In this document: in pieces, positions 8,037-14,806 of the stretch | How the letters are laid out: the number at the start of each line of letters is the position of its first letter | How positions within the stretch are numbered: position 1 is the stretch's first letter | Assembly: GCA_021784615.1 (NCBI GenBank) | Contig: JAJYHU010000045.1 | Span: 1-18,190, forward strand | DNA: 18,190 nt | From: Acidobacteriota bacterium | GTDB taxonomy: Bacteria; Acidobacteriota; Terriglobia; UBA7540 | Direction: 5' to 3' | Position numbers and translations under genes: made by a program | Notes under the pieces: generated by a model | Database searches by the model: none | What the model saw: the letters and a program-made list of their open reading frames with translations, nothing else | What the model was told of the DNA's origin: nothing

Positions 8037-8313
8037 ATGAAAAAACAGGATCGTTCTCACATTAAGGTAGGATGCCTCTTTGCGGCGATTGGCGGGTTCT
8101 GCCGGGCGTTTGAACAGGTCGGGGCAACGATCGCCTGGGCGAACGAGAAGGATAGGTTCGCGGCGGAAACATTTAAGCTGAATTTCCCCGACGTTAGATG
8201 TATCGAAAAGGACGTTGAGCATCTTTCCGTGCATGGCGACCATCTCGCACCCGTCGGTCTATAAGGAACGTACCGCTGCCCCTCCTTGGCGAAACGCGAA
8301 AGGAAACAAGTAA
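8037..8313 (+). pseudogene. Truncated DNA (cytosine-5) methyltransferase (Dcm-like)
   Basis: From ATG 8037 only 75 residues are readable before TAA 8262-8264. They match the N-terminus of C5 DNA methyltransferases: IKVGCLFAAIGGFCRAFEQVG is motif I (SAM binding), WANEKDRFAAETFKLNF is motif II, and a VRCIEKDVEHL segment corresponds to motif III. The catalytic PCQ loop, the target-recognition region and the motif IX-X half are absent, so it cannot methylate DNA. Just past the break, another frame (from 8257) reads VYKERTAAPPWRNAKGNK and stops at 8311, seven bases before the next gene. I infer it is the old C-terminus joined by an internal, out-of-frame deletion of about 300 or more codons. The start is placed at the ATG shortly before motif I. 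Confidence 0.8.
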
Positions 8314-8319
8314 TAGTTC

Positions 8320-10296
8320 ATGGCGAGAGAATATTATTCTGACTCTATCGCGACCTTTCTAGATGCAAAGCCTAACGACATTCTTGGCAAACTGGCGATG
8401 AGCAATAATTTCGCCTTGGAACAAACCCAGCGTGACGCCTGGTCAGAGGAAATCAACATCCTTCAATCGGCCCTACATCCTTTTCATGGAAGTATCTATT
8501 TTGAATATTCGATCCCCCGGATGGGGCAACGAATCGACGTCGTAATTCTTATCGGGCCGGTAATTTTTGTTCTTGAATTCAAAATTGGCGAAAAAGGGTT
8601 TCCATCGTATGCCGTCGATCAAGTCTGGGACTATGCCTTGGATTTGAAAAACTTCCACGAATCGAGTCACGAATGTTTCGTAGCCCCAATCCTGATTGCT
8701 ACCAAAGCCAACAGCGCAATTCCTTTCGTGGCTGCAACCCCAAAACACGACAAGCTGCTTCTCCCGATTAACAGTAATGTGGCGCTGCTTGGCAACGTGA
8801 TCGAGCAAGTTTTGCAATTTGCCGAAGGGGCCAATATAGATCCGAAAAAGTGGGAACACGGGCGATATTGCCCCACCCCAACAATCGTCGAAGCAGCATT
8901 GGCGCTTTACAGTGGCCACTCGGTCGACGATATCTCCCGGAGTGATGCGAGTGCAATCAACCTTAGTCAGACGTCTGAGTCGATTTCCTCCATTATCCGT
9001 TCCGCAAAAGGAAAATCCCACAAAGCAATCTGCTTTGTAACTGGTGTTCTTGGTGCAGGCAAGACATTGGTAGGACTCAACATAGCAACCACTCACATTG
9101 ACAAGGCCAATGATCTTTACAGTGTTTTCCTTTCCGGCAATGGTCCACTCGTCGCAATTCTGCGCGAAGCGCTGGCGAGGGATAAGGTCCGACGCGACAG
9201 AGAACGTGGACTAAAGACCAAGAAGCGTGAGGCATTGAGTGAAGTTAAAATGTTCGTACAGAATGTTCATCATTTCCGGGACGACTGCCTTACTGAGCCC
9301 AAAACGGCACCCATAGAGCATGTCGCATTATTCGATGAGGCGCAACGGGCATGGAATCTGGAACAAACGGCTAACTTTATGCGCCGTAAGAAAAATAAGC
9401 CTAATTTCAATCAGTCCGAGCCGGAATTCTTAATATCGTGCCTCGATCGCCACGCCGATTGGGCCGTCATTGTCTGCCTCGTGGGCGGCGGTCAGGAAAT
9501 CAATACCGGAGAGGCCGGAATCACTGAATGGATTGCGTCACTCAACCGCTCATTTCCAGATTGGCACATTTACATTTCGTCCCGGCTTACCGACATCGAG
9601 TACGGCGCAGGAGAGGTCTTGAGTAAATTGGCGACCCACCCGAATGTCACGTGGAAAGATGAGTTACACCTTGCAGTCTCAATGCGTTCGTTTCGCGCTG
9701 AGCACGTGTCCTGCTTAGTGAAACAACTGCTAGACCTTAACGTTGAAGAGGCCCGCAAGGCATTGGAAAACGTGAAAGCGAAATATCCGATAGTCATCAC
9801 CCGGAACCTTAGCATGGCAAAACAATGGCTGAGGGCACAGGCACGTGGCTCGGAACGATATGGAATTGTAGTGTCTTCTCAGGCGCAACGATTAAAACCG
9901 CATGCGATAGATGTAAAAACGCCAGTAGATCCAGTCCACTGGTTTCTTGACGGGAAAGAGGACGTGCGTTCCTCATATTATCTTGAAGACGTCGCTACGG
10001 AGTTTCATGTGCAGGGACTTGAACTGGATTGGGCATGTGTCACGTGGGACGCTGACTTCAGATACTCATTAGGCGGTTGGGAACATTGGTCCTTTTGCGG
10101 GGACCGCTGGAACCATATCAAGAAGAAGGAGCGGCAAAATTACCTCAAGAATGCTTATCGTGTTCTTCTGACTCGTGCCCGACAAGGCATGGTGATTGTG
10201 GTTCCGCCGGGCGATTCGGAGGATAAGACACGCAATCCAGGCTCCTATAATCCAACGTTTGAGTATCTGAAGGAAGTTGGTTTCGCAATCATATGA
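8320..10296 (+). CDS. PD-(D/E)XK nuclease fused to Schlafen-group-3-like helicase (DUF2075)
   Basis: This intact 658-residue protein has two parts. Residues about 55-110 look like a PD-(D/E)XK nuclease core: E62 in YFEYSIPR, D73 in RIDVVIL, E86 and K88 in VLEFKIG, and Q101 in QVWDYAL. Residues about 235-640 form a superfamily-1-type helicase of the COG3410/DUF2075 kind: Walker A GVLGAGKT (242-249), Walker B ALFDEAQRAW (336-345), GGGQE (389-393), a Q-G-L-E motif in EFHVQGLELDW (561-571), and arginine-finger motif YRVLLTRARQG (613-623). Such proteins occur beside Dcm-type methylases and Vsr-like endonucleases, as here. It probably acts on foreign DNA, but the substrate is unknown. AAAGGA lies 15 nt before the ATG, which is long. 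Its base composition is poorer in G+C than that of the flanking genes, suggesting transfer. Confidence 0.85.
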   Translation: MAREYYSDSIATFLDAKPNDILGKLAMSNNFALEQTQRDAWSEEINILQSALHPFHGSIYFEYSIPRMGQRIDVVILIGPVIFVLEFKIGEKGFPSYAVDQVWDYALDLKNFHESSHECFVAPILIATKANSAIPFVAATPKHDKLLLPINSNVALLGNVIEQVLQFAEGANIDPKKWEHGRYCPTPTIVEAALALYSGHSVDDISRSDASAINLSQTSESISSIIRSAKGKSHKAICFVTGVLGAGKTLVGLNIATTHIDKANDLYSVFLSGNGPLVAILREALARDKVRRDRERGLKTKKREALSEVKMFVQNVHHFRDDCLTEPKTAPIEHVALFDEAQRAWNLEQTANFMRRKKNKPNFNQSEPEFLISCLDRHADWAVIVCLVGGGQEINTGEAGITEWIASLNRSFPDWHIYISSRLTDIEYGAGEVLSKLATHPNVTWKDELHLAVSMRSFRAEHVSCLVKQLLDLNVEEARKALENVKAKYPIVITRNLSMAKQWLRAQARGSERYGIVVSSQAQRLKPHAIDVKTPVDPVHWFLDGKEDVRSSYYLEDVATEFHVQGLELDWACVTWDADFRYSLGGWEHWSFCGDRWNHIKKKERQNYLKNAYRVLLTRARQGMVIVVPPGDSEDKTRNPGSYNPTFEYLKEVGFAII

Positions 10297-10324
10297 AGGT
10301 CGAGTTTCTCCAGAGTATCCTTGA

Positions 10325-10641
10325 GCGCTGCGCTGTTTTCTACCCGTGCGTTTGGCGGGATGGCGAAGAAAATCCAAGCTGCCTGGTCGGCCGGACTTCG
10401 TATTCCCAAAACGGAAGGTTGCCGTGTTCGTCGACGGCGACTTCTGGCATGGCAACCCGAAGAAGTTTCGAATTCCGAAATCCAACTGCGATTATTGGGA
10501 ACGAAAGATTCTCGGAAACCGAATGCGCGACCGGAAGATTAATAAGGATCTCAAACAGTTAGGCTGGCCGTCATCCGCTTCTGGGAATCCTCTCTTGGCG
10601 ATGAAGAGGCGGTTATGGCTAAGCTGCGACTCCTTCTATGA
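10325..10641 (+). pseudogene. Vsr-like endonuclease, 5'-truncated and frameshifted
   Basis: One frame (usable from GTG 10346) reads LPGRPDFVFPKRKVAVFVDG, then DFWHG and a YWERKI..NRMRDRKINKDLKQLGW block, the core of the very-short-patch-repair endonuclease family. After LGW (10567) the frame turns to nonsense, while the +2 frame from 10570 continues with VIRFWESSLGDEEAVMAKL and stops at TGA 10641. This is exactly the Vsr C-terminus, so one base has been lost near 10568-10569. The usual N-terminal block (S-x-x-M-x-x-I-x(4)-T-x-P-E) is missing because a stop at 10322 closes the frame. The metal ligand position written FVHGCFWHG in classical Vsr is FVDGDFWHG here, as in many Vsr relatives. It follows the nuclease-helicase directly. 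The gene is almost certainly dead. Confidence 0.82.
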
Positions 10642-10776
10642 GCGGGCGACCAACTGTGACGCGCCACACGCCGCCCCGCCCCCGGCAGATGAAATCAGCA
10701 ATCCCACATCGCAAGTGACCAATCGGCCAATCGAAAATCGCTCAATCACAAAGGGCCCGGCCGCGAAGGCCCCGAC

Positions 10777-10810
10777 CTGTAAGTAGGCTTTTAATGTAGG
10801 CTACATACAG
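10777..10810. repeat. Imperfect inverted repeat with ATGTAGGCTACAT core
   Basis: CTGTAAGTAGGC (10777-10788) and GGCTACATACAG (10799-10810) match as an inverted repeat at 10 of 12 positions. The right arm also contains the near-perfect palindrome ATGTAG-G-CTACAT (10794-10806). GC-rich GGCC segments flank both sides and could lengthen the stem. No T tract follows. It could be an operator, a processed RNA hairpin or an island-end structure. Confidence 0.5.
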
Positions 10811-10839
10811 GGCTTGGCCGGCCCCATGGGACAAATGGG

Positions 10840-10867
10840 ATTTTGTGGCCAAAAACTGCCACAAAAT
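10840..10867. repeat. Perfect 10-bp inverted repeat upstream of rnj
   Basis: ATTTTGTGGC (10840-10849) and GCCACAAAAT (10858-10867) are exact inverted repeats around an 8-base, A-rich spacer. There is no trailing T run, so it is not an ordinary terminator on either strand. The symmetry and A/T outer arms would suit a dimeric DNA-binding protein or an RNA hairpin. Confidence 0.6.
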
Positions 10868-11179
10868 TAAGATGTGTATTTTCAGCAGTTTACAATTTTA
10901 TTGCGGCCTCAAAATCTGGGAAAACGGCAAAGTCGTTTCAACGTAGCACACCGGGTAAGTTTTACCTGTGGCTGGCAATTCCACAACGTGTCAGCTTGCT
11001 TTATAGGCGGCGCCCGCGCGCAGGCGCAGGCAGGCGATCTCCGGAGGGCAACCGGCGCGCAGGTTTGACTTGAGCGTCGAGTTCGACCATGCCGACCCAC
11101 GCCTGCGGCCGGGCATTGCGGCGGCGTGCCGGAGGCGCACGTTCAGCGCAGCTGTGATAAGATGCCATTGGAAGTATTT

Positions 11180-11185
11180 AGGAGG
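11180..11185 (+). promoter_or_regulatory. Ribosome binding site that decides the rnj start
   Basis: A perfect AGGAGG sits 7 nt before the ATC codon at 11193 and in a position where no ATG, GTG or TTG of the RNase J frame follows at usable distance. The nearest in-frame conventional start (GTG 11154) lies upstream of it. It therefore points to ATC 11193 as the start. Confidence 0.6.
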
Positions 11186-11192
11186 AATCAGC

Positions 11193-12866
11193 ATCTCAGC
11201 ATCCACCCATAAGTTACGCGCCATACCGCTCGGAGGCCTGGGCGAGTTCGGAATGAACATGATGGTCTTCGAGTACGGCGATCACGCCATCGTCGTCGAC
11301 TGCGGCATCATGTTTCCGGACACTGAACTGCCTGGCGTCGACATCATTATTCCCGACATCAGCTATCTCCGCGAGATTCGCGACCGAATCCGAGCCATTA
11401 TCCTCACGCATGGCCATGAAGACCACATCGGTGCGCTCCCTTATGTGCTCGATGAGATCGATGTCCCTGTTTATGGAACCTCTTTCACCCTGGCGCTGGT
11501 TGAGCCCAAGCTAATGGAGCACGGCATGGAGGAAAGCGTCGTCCTCCGTGAGATGAAGCCCGGAGCGCCTTTTGACCTGGGACCGTTCCATGTGGAACTC
11601 ATTCACCTGACGCACAGCATCATTGAGGCCGGGGGCCTTGCCATCACCACGCCGGTGGGAACCGTCATCCATACGGGAGACTTTAAGTTTGATCCCACGC
11701 CGATGGACCAGAAGCAGAGCGACCTGCACACGCTGGCCGACTACGGGCGCAAAGGCGTTCTGGCGCTCTTTTCGGATTCGACCAACGTCGACCGGCCCGG
11801 CATCACGCCTTCCGAGCGAGCGGTTCGAGAGGGCTTGTCTGAAATCATTGCGGGGGCCAAGGGACGGGTTCTGATCTCATGTTTCTCGACTTCCGTGCAC
11901 CGGCTCCAGATTGTCGCCGACCTTGCCCACCAGTACGGGCGTCGCCTGGGATTCCTGGGCCGGAGCATGGACCAGATCGCGAGGATCACGCAGCAAACCG
12001 GAAAGCTGCACGTTCCGCCGGGTCTGGTGGCTGAGCCGCAGGAACTCCGCAAGCTGCCGCGCTCGAAAGTGATGATGTTATTGACGGGAACCCAGGGTGA
12101 GCCGATGGCGGCGCTGCCGCGCGTTGCCGTGAACCGCCACCGCGCAATATCGCTTGACCCCGGTGATGACGTGGTGATTTCCGCCCGGGTTATCCCCGGC
12201 AATGAGAAATCCATCTTCCGCATGATCGACCATCTCTACCGCCGCGGAGCTCATATCCATTACGAAGACGGCAGCCAGCCTTCTGTCCACGTTTCGGGAC
12301 ATGGAAGTGTGGAAGAATTGAAGTTGATGCTCAATCTCGTCCGGCCGCGCTATTTTGTTCCCATCCATGGCGAGTATCGCCAGCTTTTCCGCCACATGGA
12401 GATTGCCCAACAAGTGGGACCCGGCGCCGAAGAAGTGTTTCTGCTTGAGAGTGGAGACGTTCTGGAGTTTGACGAAGAGGGCGCGCGGCGCGCGGACCGC
12501 GTTTCAGTTGGCCGCGTCTGCATCGACGTCGGAACCTTTGACGAGGTGGGTGACGTCATCCTGAAAGAGCGGCGGCACATTTCCGAGGACGGCATCGTCA
12601 TTCCCATTCTGGCAATCAATGAGCACACGGGGCGTTTGGAAGTCCCTCCGGAAATTGTCTCGCGCGGCTTTGTCCCCATGGATGAGGCCATGGACTTGAT
12701 GGAAAGCGCCCGCCAAGTCATTTTTAAGACCCTCGAAGTCTCCAACACGGAAGAAATTGCCGACTGGGGCGTGATCAAGGAAAAGATTCGCACCGCCTTG
12801 CGCCGCCATTTTGATCAGGAGACTGGAAAACGCCCCATGGTCCTGCCCGTGGTGCTCGAAGTCTAA
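11193..12866 (+). CDS. rnj: Ribonuclease J
   Basis: RNase J is a metallo-beta-lactamase/beta-CASP ribonuclease with endo- and 5'-exonuclease activity in mRNA decay and rRNA maturation. Seen are LRAIPLGGLGEFGMN near the start, the zinc motif THGHEDHIGALPY (H73, H75, D77, H78 by this start), VIHTGDFKFDP, the beta-CASP segment with LTGTQGEPMAAL, HVSGHGSVEELKLML, and PIHGEYRQL, followed by a C-terminal domain ending LPVVLEV. From 11193 the protein is 557 residues, equal to normal (B. subtilis J1 is 555). That start is an ATC codon 7 nt after AGGAGG; GTG 11154 or 11070 would add 13 or 41 residues lacking family resemblance and without a ribosome site. Either ATC is a true rare start or ATG was altered. 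The enzyme itself looks intact. Confidence 0.93.
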   Translation: MSASTHKLRAIPLGGLGEFGMNMMVFEYGDHAIVVDCGIMFPDTELPGVDIIIPDISYLREIRDRIRAIILTHGHEDHIGALPYVLDEIDVPVYGTSFTLALVEPKLMEHGMEESVVLREMKPGAPFDLGPFHVELIHLTHSIIEAGGLAITTPVGTVIHTGDFKFDPTPMDQKQSDLHTLADYGRKGVLALFSDSTNVDRPGITPSERAVREGLSEIIAGAKGRVLISCFSTSVHRLQIVADLAHQYGRRLGFLGRSMDQIARITQQTGKLHVPPGLVAEPQELRKLPRSKVMMLLTGTQGEPMAALPRVAVNRHRAISLDPGDDVVISARVIPGNEKSIFRMIDHLYRRGAHIHYEDGSQPSVHVSGHGSVEELKLMLNLVRPRYFVPIHGEYRQLFRHMEIAQQVGPGAEEVFLLESGDVLEFDEEGARRADRVSVGRVCIDVGTFDEVGDVILKERRHISEDGIVIPILAINEHTGRLEVPPEIVSRGFVPMDEAMDLMESARQVIFKTLEVSNTEEIADWGVIKEKIRTALRRHFDQETGKRPMVLPVVLEV

Positions 12867-13115
12867 GCGCCAGGATTGAGGCGTGTTTTCGATTCAGACC
12901 GCCGGTCTTCACTTGCAAAATAAGGTACGGGGTCAATTTCCGAGTAGGCCGTCATCCAAGCACAACCAGCAGAAATGGCAGCGCAGACCACATCTACGGT
13001 TTGCCGACTTACCGTCAAGTGGTAGTATGTCTGCCAGATCTCATCTCCGAGTGGCCGACGATCTGGGAGTAAATGACGTCGGACGCGTTTATGAGGACTC
13101 TCGGGGACCGTGCCA
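12867..13115. other. Spacer after rnj, start of second accessory region
   Basis: A weak hairpin AGACC-GCC-GGTCT (12896-12908) lies 30 bp after the rnj stop, without a T tract. An open frame spans 12883-13119 and ends in TGA overlapping the next ATG as ATGA; its last 30 codons (from ATG 13027) could be a tiny gene, but no ribosome site or family resemblance supports it. Confidence 0.3.
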
Positions 13116-13433
13116 ATGACTGATCACTGGTTCAAAGCCGAAGTATTCTTCGCCTGCCCTCACTGTGGGCAGCGAAGTAGCGAGACATTGATCGCGAACG
13201 CGTCCAGACACAATCCGGCTGCAGTCGCAGAGCAGATCCGAAAAGCCGTGGCCCCGCTCACCTGCCAGCGCTGCAAGAAGTTGGCCGCTGAGGGAATTCG
13301 GTGTGACATTGGCATGAACGACCTCAAACCTGAAGACGTCTCAAGACTAAACCTAGCTGGCCCGGCGCTGCCTCCCTTCGACCCATCAAAACCGTGTCCG
13401 TGTGGTCTCCACGGGAAGACATACTGCGCATGA
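13116..13433 (+). CDS. Small Cys-rich zinc-ribbon-like protein, unknown function
   Basis: I do not recognise the family. The 105-residue protein carries C14-P-H-C17 and C50-Q-R-C53, a spaced C-x2-C pair as in zinc ribbons, plus C63. A C-terminal cluster PCPCGLHGKTYC (C94, C96, C104) resembles the SEC-C zinc motif but is shortened. It is probably a zinc-binding adaptor or nucleic-acid-binding protein; this is inference. I start at ATG 13116 because GGGGA (13103-13107) lies 8 nt before it; GTG 13110 would add two residues. It sits 15 bp before the nuclease-like gene on the same strand, so the two look co-transcribed and probably work together. No signal peptide or membrane segment is seen. Confidence 0.6.
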   Translation: MTDHWFKAEVFFACPHCGQRSSETLIANASRHNPAAVAEQIRKAVAPLTCQRCKKLAAEGIRCDIGMNDLKPEDVSRLNLAGPALPPFDPSKPCPCGLHGKTYCA

Positions 13434-13448
13434 TGCAGGGACAAGGGC

Positions 13449-14333
13449 ATGAACGCGTTGGGCAACGCAATGCTACCCTTGTACCCGGTGCCCGAATCGA
13501 AACCATTCCCAGCATGGTCAAGGGCGATACGGAGGTTTCGGATCATTTGGAACAAACTGTGCCACAGCCCACAGGAGCAAACGTTTCACCAATTCCTTAA
13601 CGGCCTTGTGGGCAAAACGCTGGGACAGAGTTGGTTTGAGCAGCAGCAATTGCTCCCCGTCAAGAATCGAAATGCAATCGTCCGCTGGCGTACCGCATTG
13701 TTGTCGCTACTCAGAAAACCGGGAGACGCAGATGACGCATTGAGCACCGGGCACACCCTCACTGGGCCCGTAAAAGCCTATCTTTGCTTCGGATACGATC
13801 TGTACTGGCTGCAGTTGGTTAACCGACTGCCGGAATCAGTAATTGAGAGACTGACGGATTTCCAAGCATTCCAGGGGGCGCGCTACGAAGTTCTCATTGC
13901 GGCTGTGTTTGCGCGCGCTGGCTTTGAAATCGAGTGGATCGATGACACAAAGGCAGCGGGGAATCACCCCGAATTCATCGCAAAGCACAATAAAACAAAG
14001 AGGAAGGTCGGTGTCGAAACCAAGAGCCGGAGGCGTCCAGGGGCAGTGAACTACATCAGGACGGTCGCCCCTGAAACTCACCTGAAGGGCGATGTTCTTG
14101 ATCTATATGAAAAGGCGGTCCAACAGGCACCGGGTGACCGGCTGCCGTTTCTCATTTTCATTGATCCGAATGTGCCTGCAAGCTTCCCAAAAGATGTGCC
14201 CGCATACTCAAGTATTCCAGTCGAAACATTCCCATGGATGGCAGAAATTCGAGATGGCCTTATTGCGGGGTGGAACGCTTCGACCAAATCCTCCCCCGAA
14301 AGCGCCGTTTTTGTGACAAATTTCGCATTCTAG
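13449..14333 (+). CDS. Predicted PD-(D/E)XK nuclease-like protein, possibly cut by a premature TAG
   Basis: I cannot name the family of this 294-residue protein. Its middle part fits a PD-(D/E)XK nuclease fold: E147 in FQGARYEVLIAAVFARAGFE, E175 in NHPEFIA at the place of the usual Asp, and E190-T-K192 in VGVETKSRR, with hydrophobic strands between. The N-terminal 130 residues look helical. The end, AVFVTNFAF, is followed by TAG, and then 48 in-frame codons of protein-like sequence (listed next), so the normal protein may be about 343 residues. Start ATG 13449 has only a weak GGGAC/AAGGG upstream; ATG 13470 is an alternative. It lies 15 bp after the zinc-ribbon gene. A role as a restriction or defence nuclease is inferred from the fold and from the HEPN neighbours. 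Confidence 0.6.
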   Translation: MNALGNAMLPLYPVPESKPFPAWSRAIRRFRIIWNKLCHSPQEQTFHQFLNGLVGKTLGQSWFEQQQLLPVKNRNAIVRWRTALLSLLRKPGDADDALSTGHTLTGPVKAYLCFGYDLYWLQLVNRLPESVIERLTDFQAFQGARYEVLIAAVFARAGFEIEWIDDTKAAGNHPEFIAKHNKTKRKVGVETKSRRRPGAVNYIRTVAPETHLKGDVLDLYEKAVQQAPGDRLPFLIFIDPNVPASFPKDVPAYSSIPVETFPWMAEIRDGLIAGWNASTKSSPESAVFVTNFAF

Positions 14334-14480
14334 TACGGCAACGAAGACGATCCCTCTCCAACCGGAATGGGCAGGTTCTTTCCGTCACCGAAGCCTGGAG
14401 TGTCCCTCGTTGGTGACCCGATGATTGAAGATTTGATCTACTGCCTGCAACACTACGACCAGGTTCCACGGCAGCCCTAA
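14334..14480 (+). other. In-frame extension after the TAG, probable lost C-terminus
   Basis: Reading straight on from TAG 14331-14333 gives 48 sense codons to TAA 14478-14480. The translation, with GRFFPSPKPGVSLVGDPMIE and then DLIYCLQHYDQVPRQP, has the composition of a real protein end with an amphipathic helix and a closing loop. It has no start or ribosome site of its own in a useful place (ATG 14367 and 14421 lack one). It is best read as the former C-terminus of the nuclease-like protein, cut off by a point change to TAG, or reached only by readthrough. Confidence 0.5.
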
Positions 14481-14806
14481 AGTCCAGGAAGTTGTGTCCG
14501 TGGCCACACCTTGCCTCGCCGCTACCCACCCTCACAAACGTCGCTCCCAACGTCTTCCAGTACCAGTCGCGGGTGGCGCAGGGTCGAAAGTGCCGCGATC
14601 TTCATGGGGTATCGCGGGCTGACGGCCCTAAGTGAGATACATCGCATCGTCAGCCCCCGGTGTTGCGATCAGCGGTTCTTCTCGCCACAGGCCAAAGCGC
14701 TAGCTCGGCATCAGACCGCGGTGCAGATTTGGATACGAGGACCGGAGGGCGTTCGGACGCAGTTGATTACCAGGCAACGCCGAATATCTTCATTAGAGAT
14801 GCTTGC
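14481..14806. other. Gap between convergent genes, with one inverted repeat
   Basis: No gene is convincing in this 326-bp gap; the open frame at 14511-14870 lacks a ribosome site and runs into the opposite gene. The only structure is a perfect 9-bp inverted repeat, GGGCTGACG (14616-14624) and CGTCAGCCC (14648-14656), around 23 bases, with outer ATCGC/GCGAT arms (14611-14615 and 14665-14669). Lying between two convergent genes it could end transcription, but there is no T tract. Confidence 0.4.

Larger units (their letters stand above)
10642..11192. other. Gene-free stretch between the island and rnj
   Basis: No convincing gene is seen. The tail of the shifted vsr frame runs to 10786 without meaning. 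The stretch holds two marked inverted repeats (10777-10810 and 10840-10867, listed separately), a small hairpin GGTAA-GTT-TTACC near 10953, and the RNase J ribosome site. An open frame from 11070 runs in phase into RNase J, but its first 41 codons do not look like RNase J. I could not place a convincing promoter. Confidence 0.5.

Noticed and set aside
10293..10562. Open frame starting ATGA-overlapped with the nuclease-helicase stop
   Set aside because: The start position is attractive, but the translation is a shadow of the vsr remnant in another frame.
13027..13119. 30-codon ORF ending in ATGA overlap with the zinc-ribbon gene
   Set aside because: No ribosome site and no family resemblance; only the overlap speaks for it.
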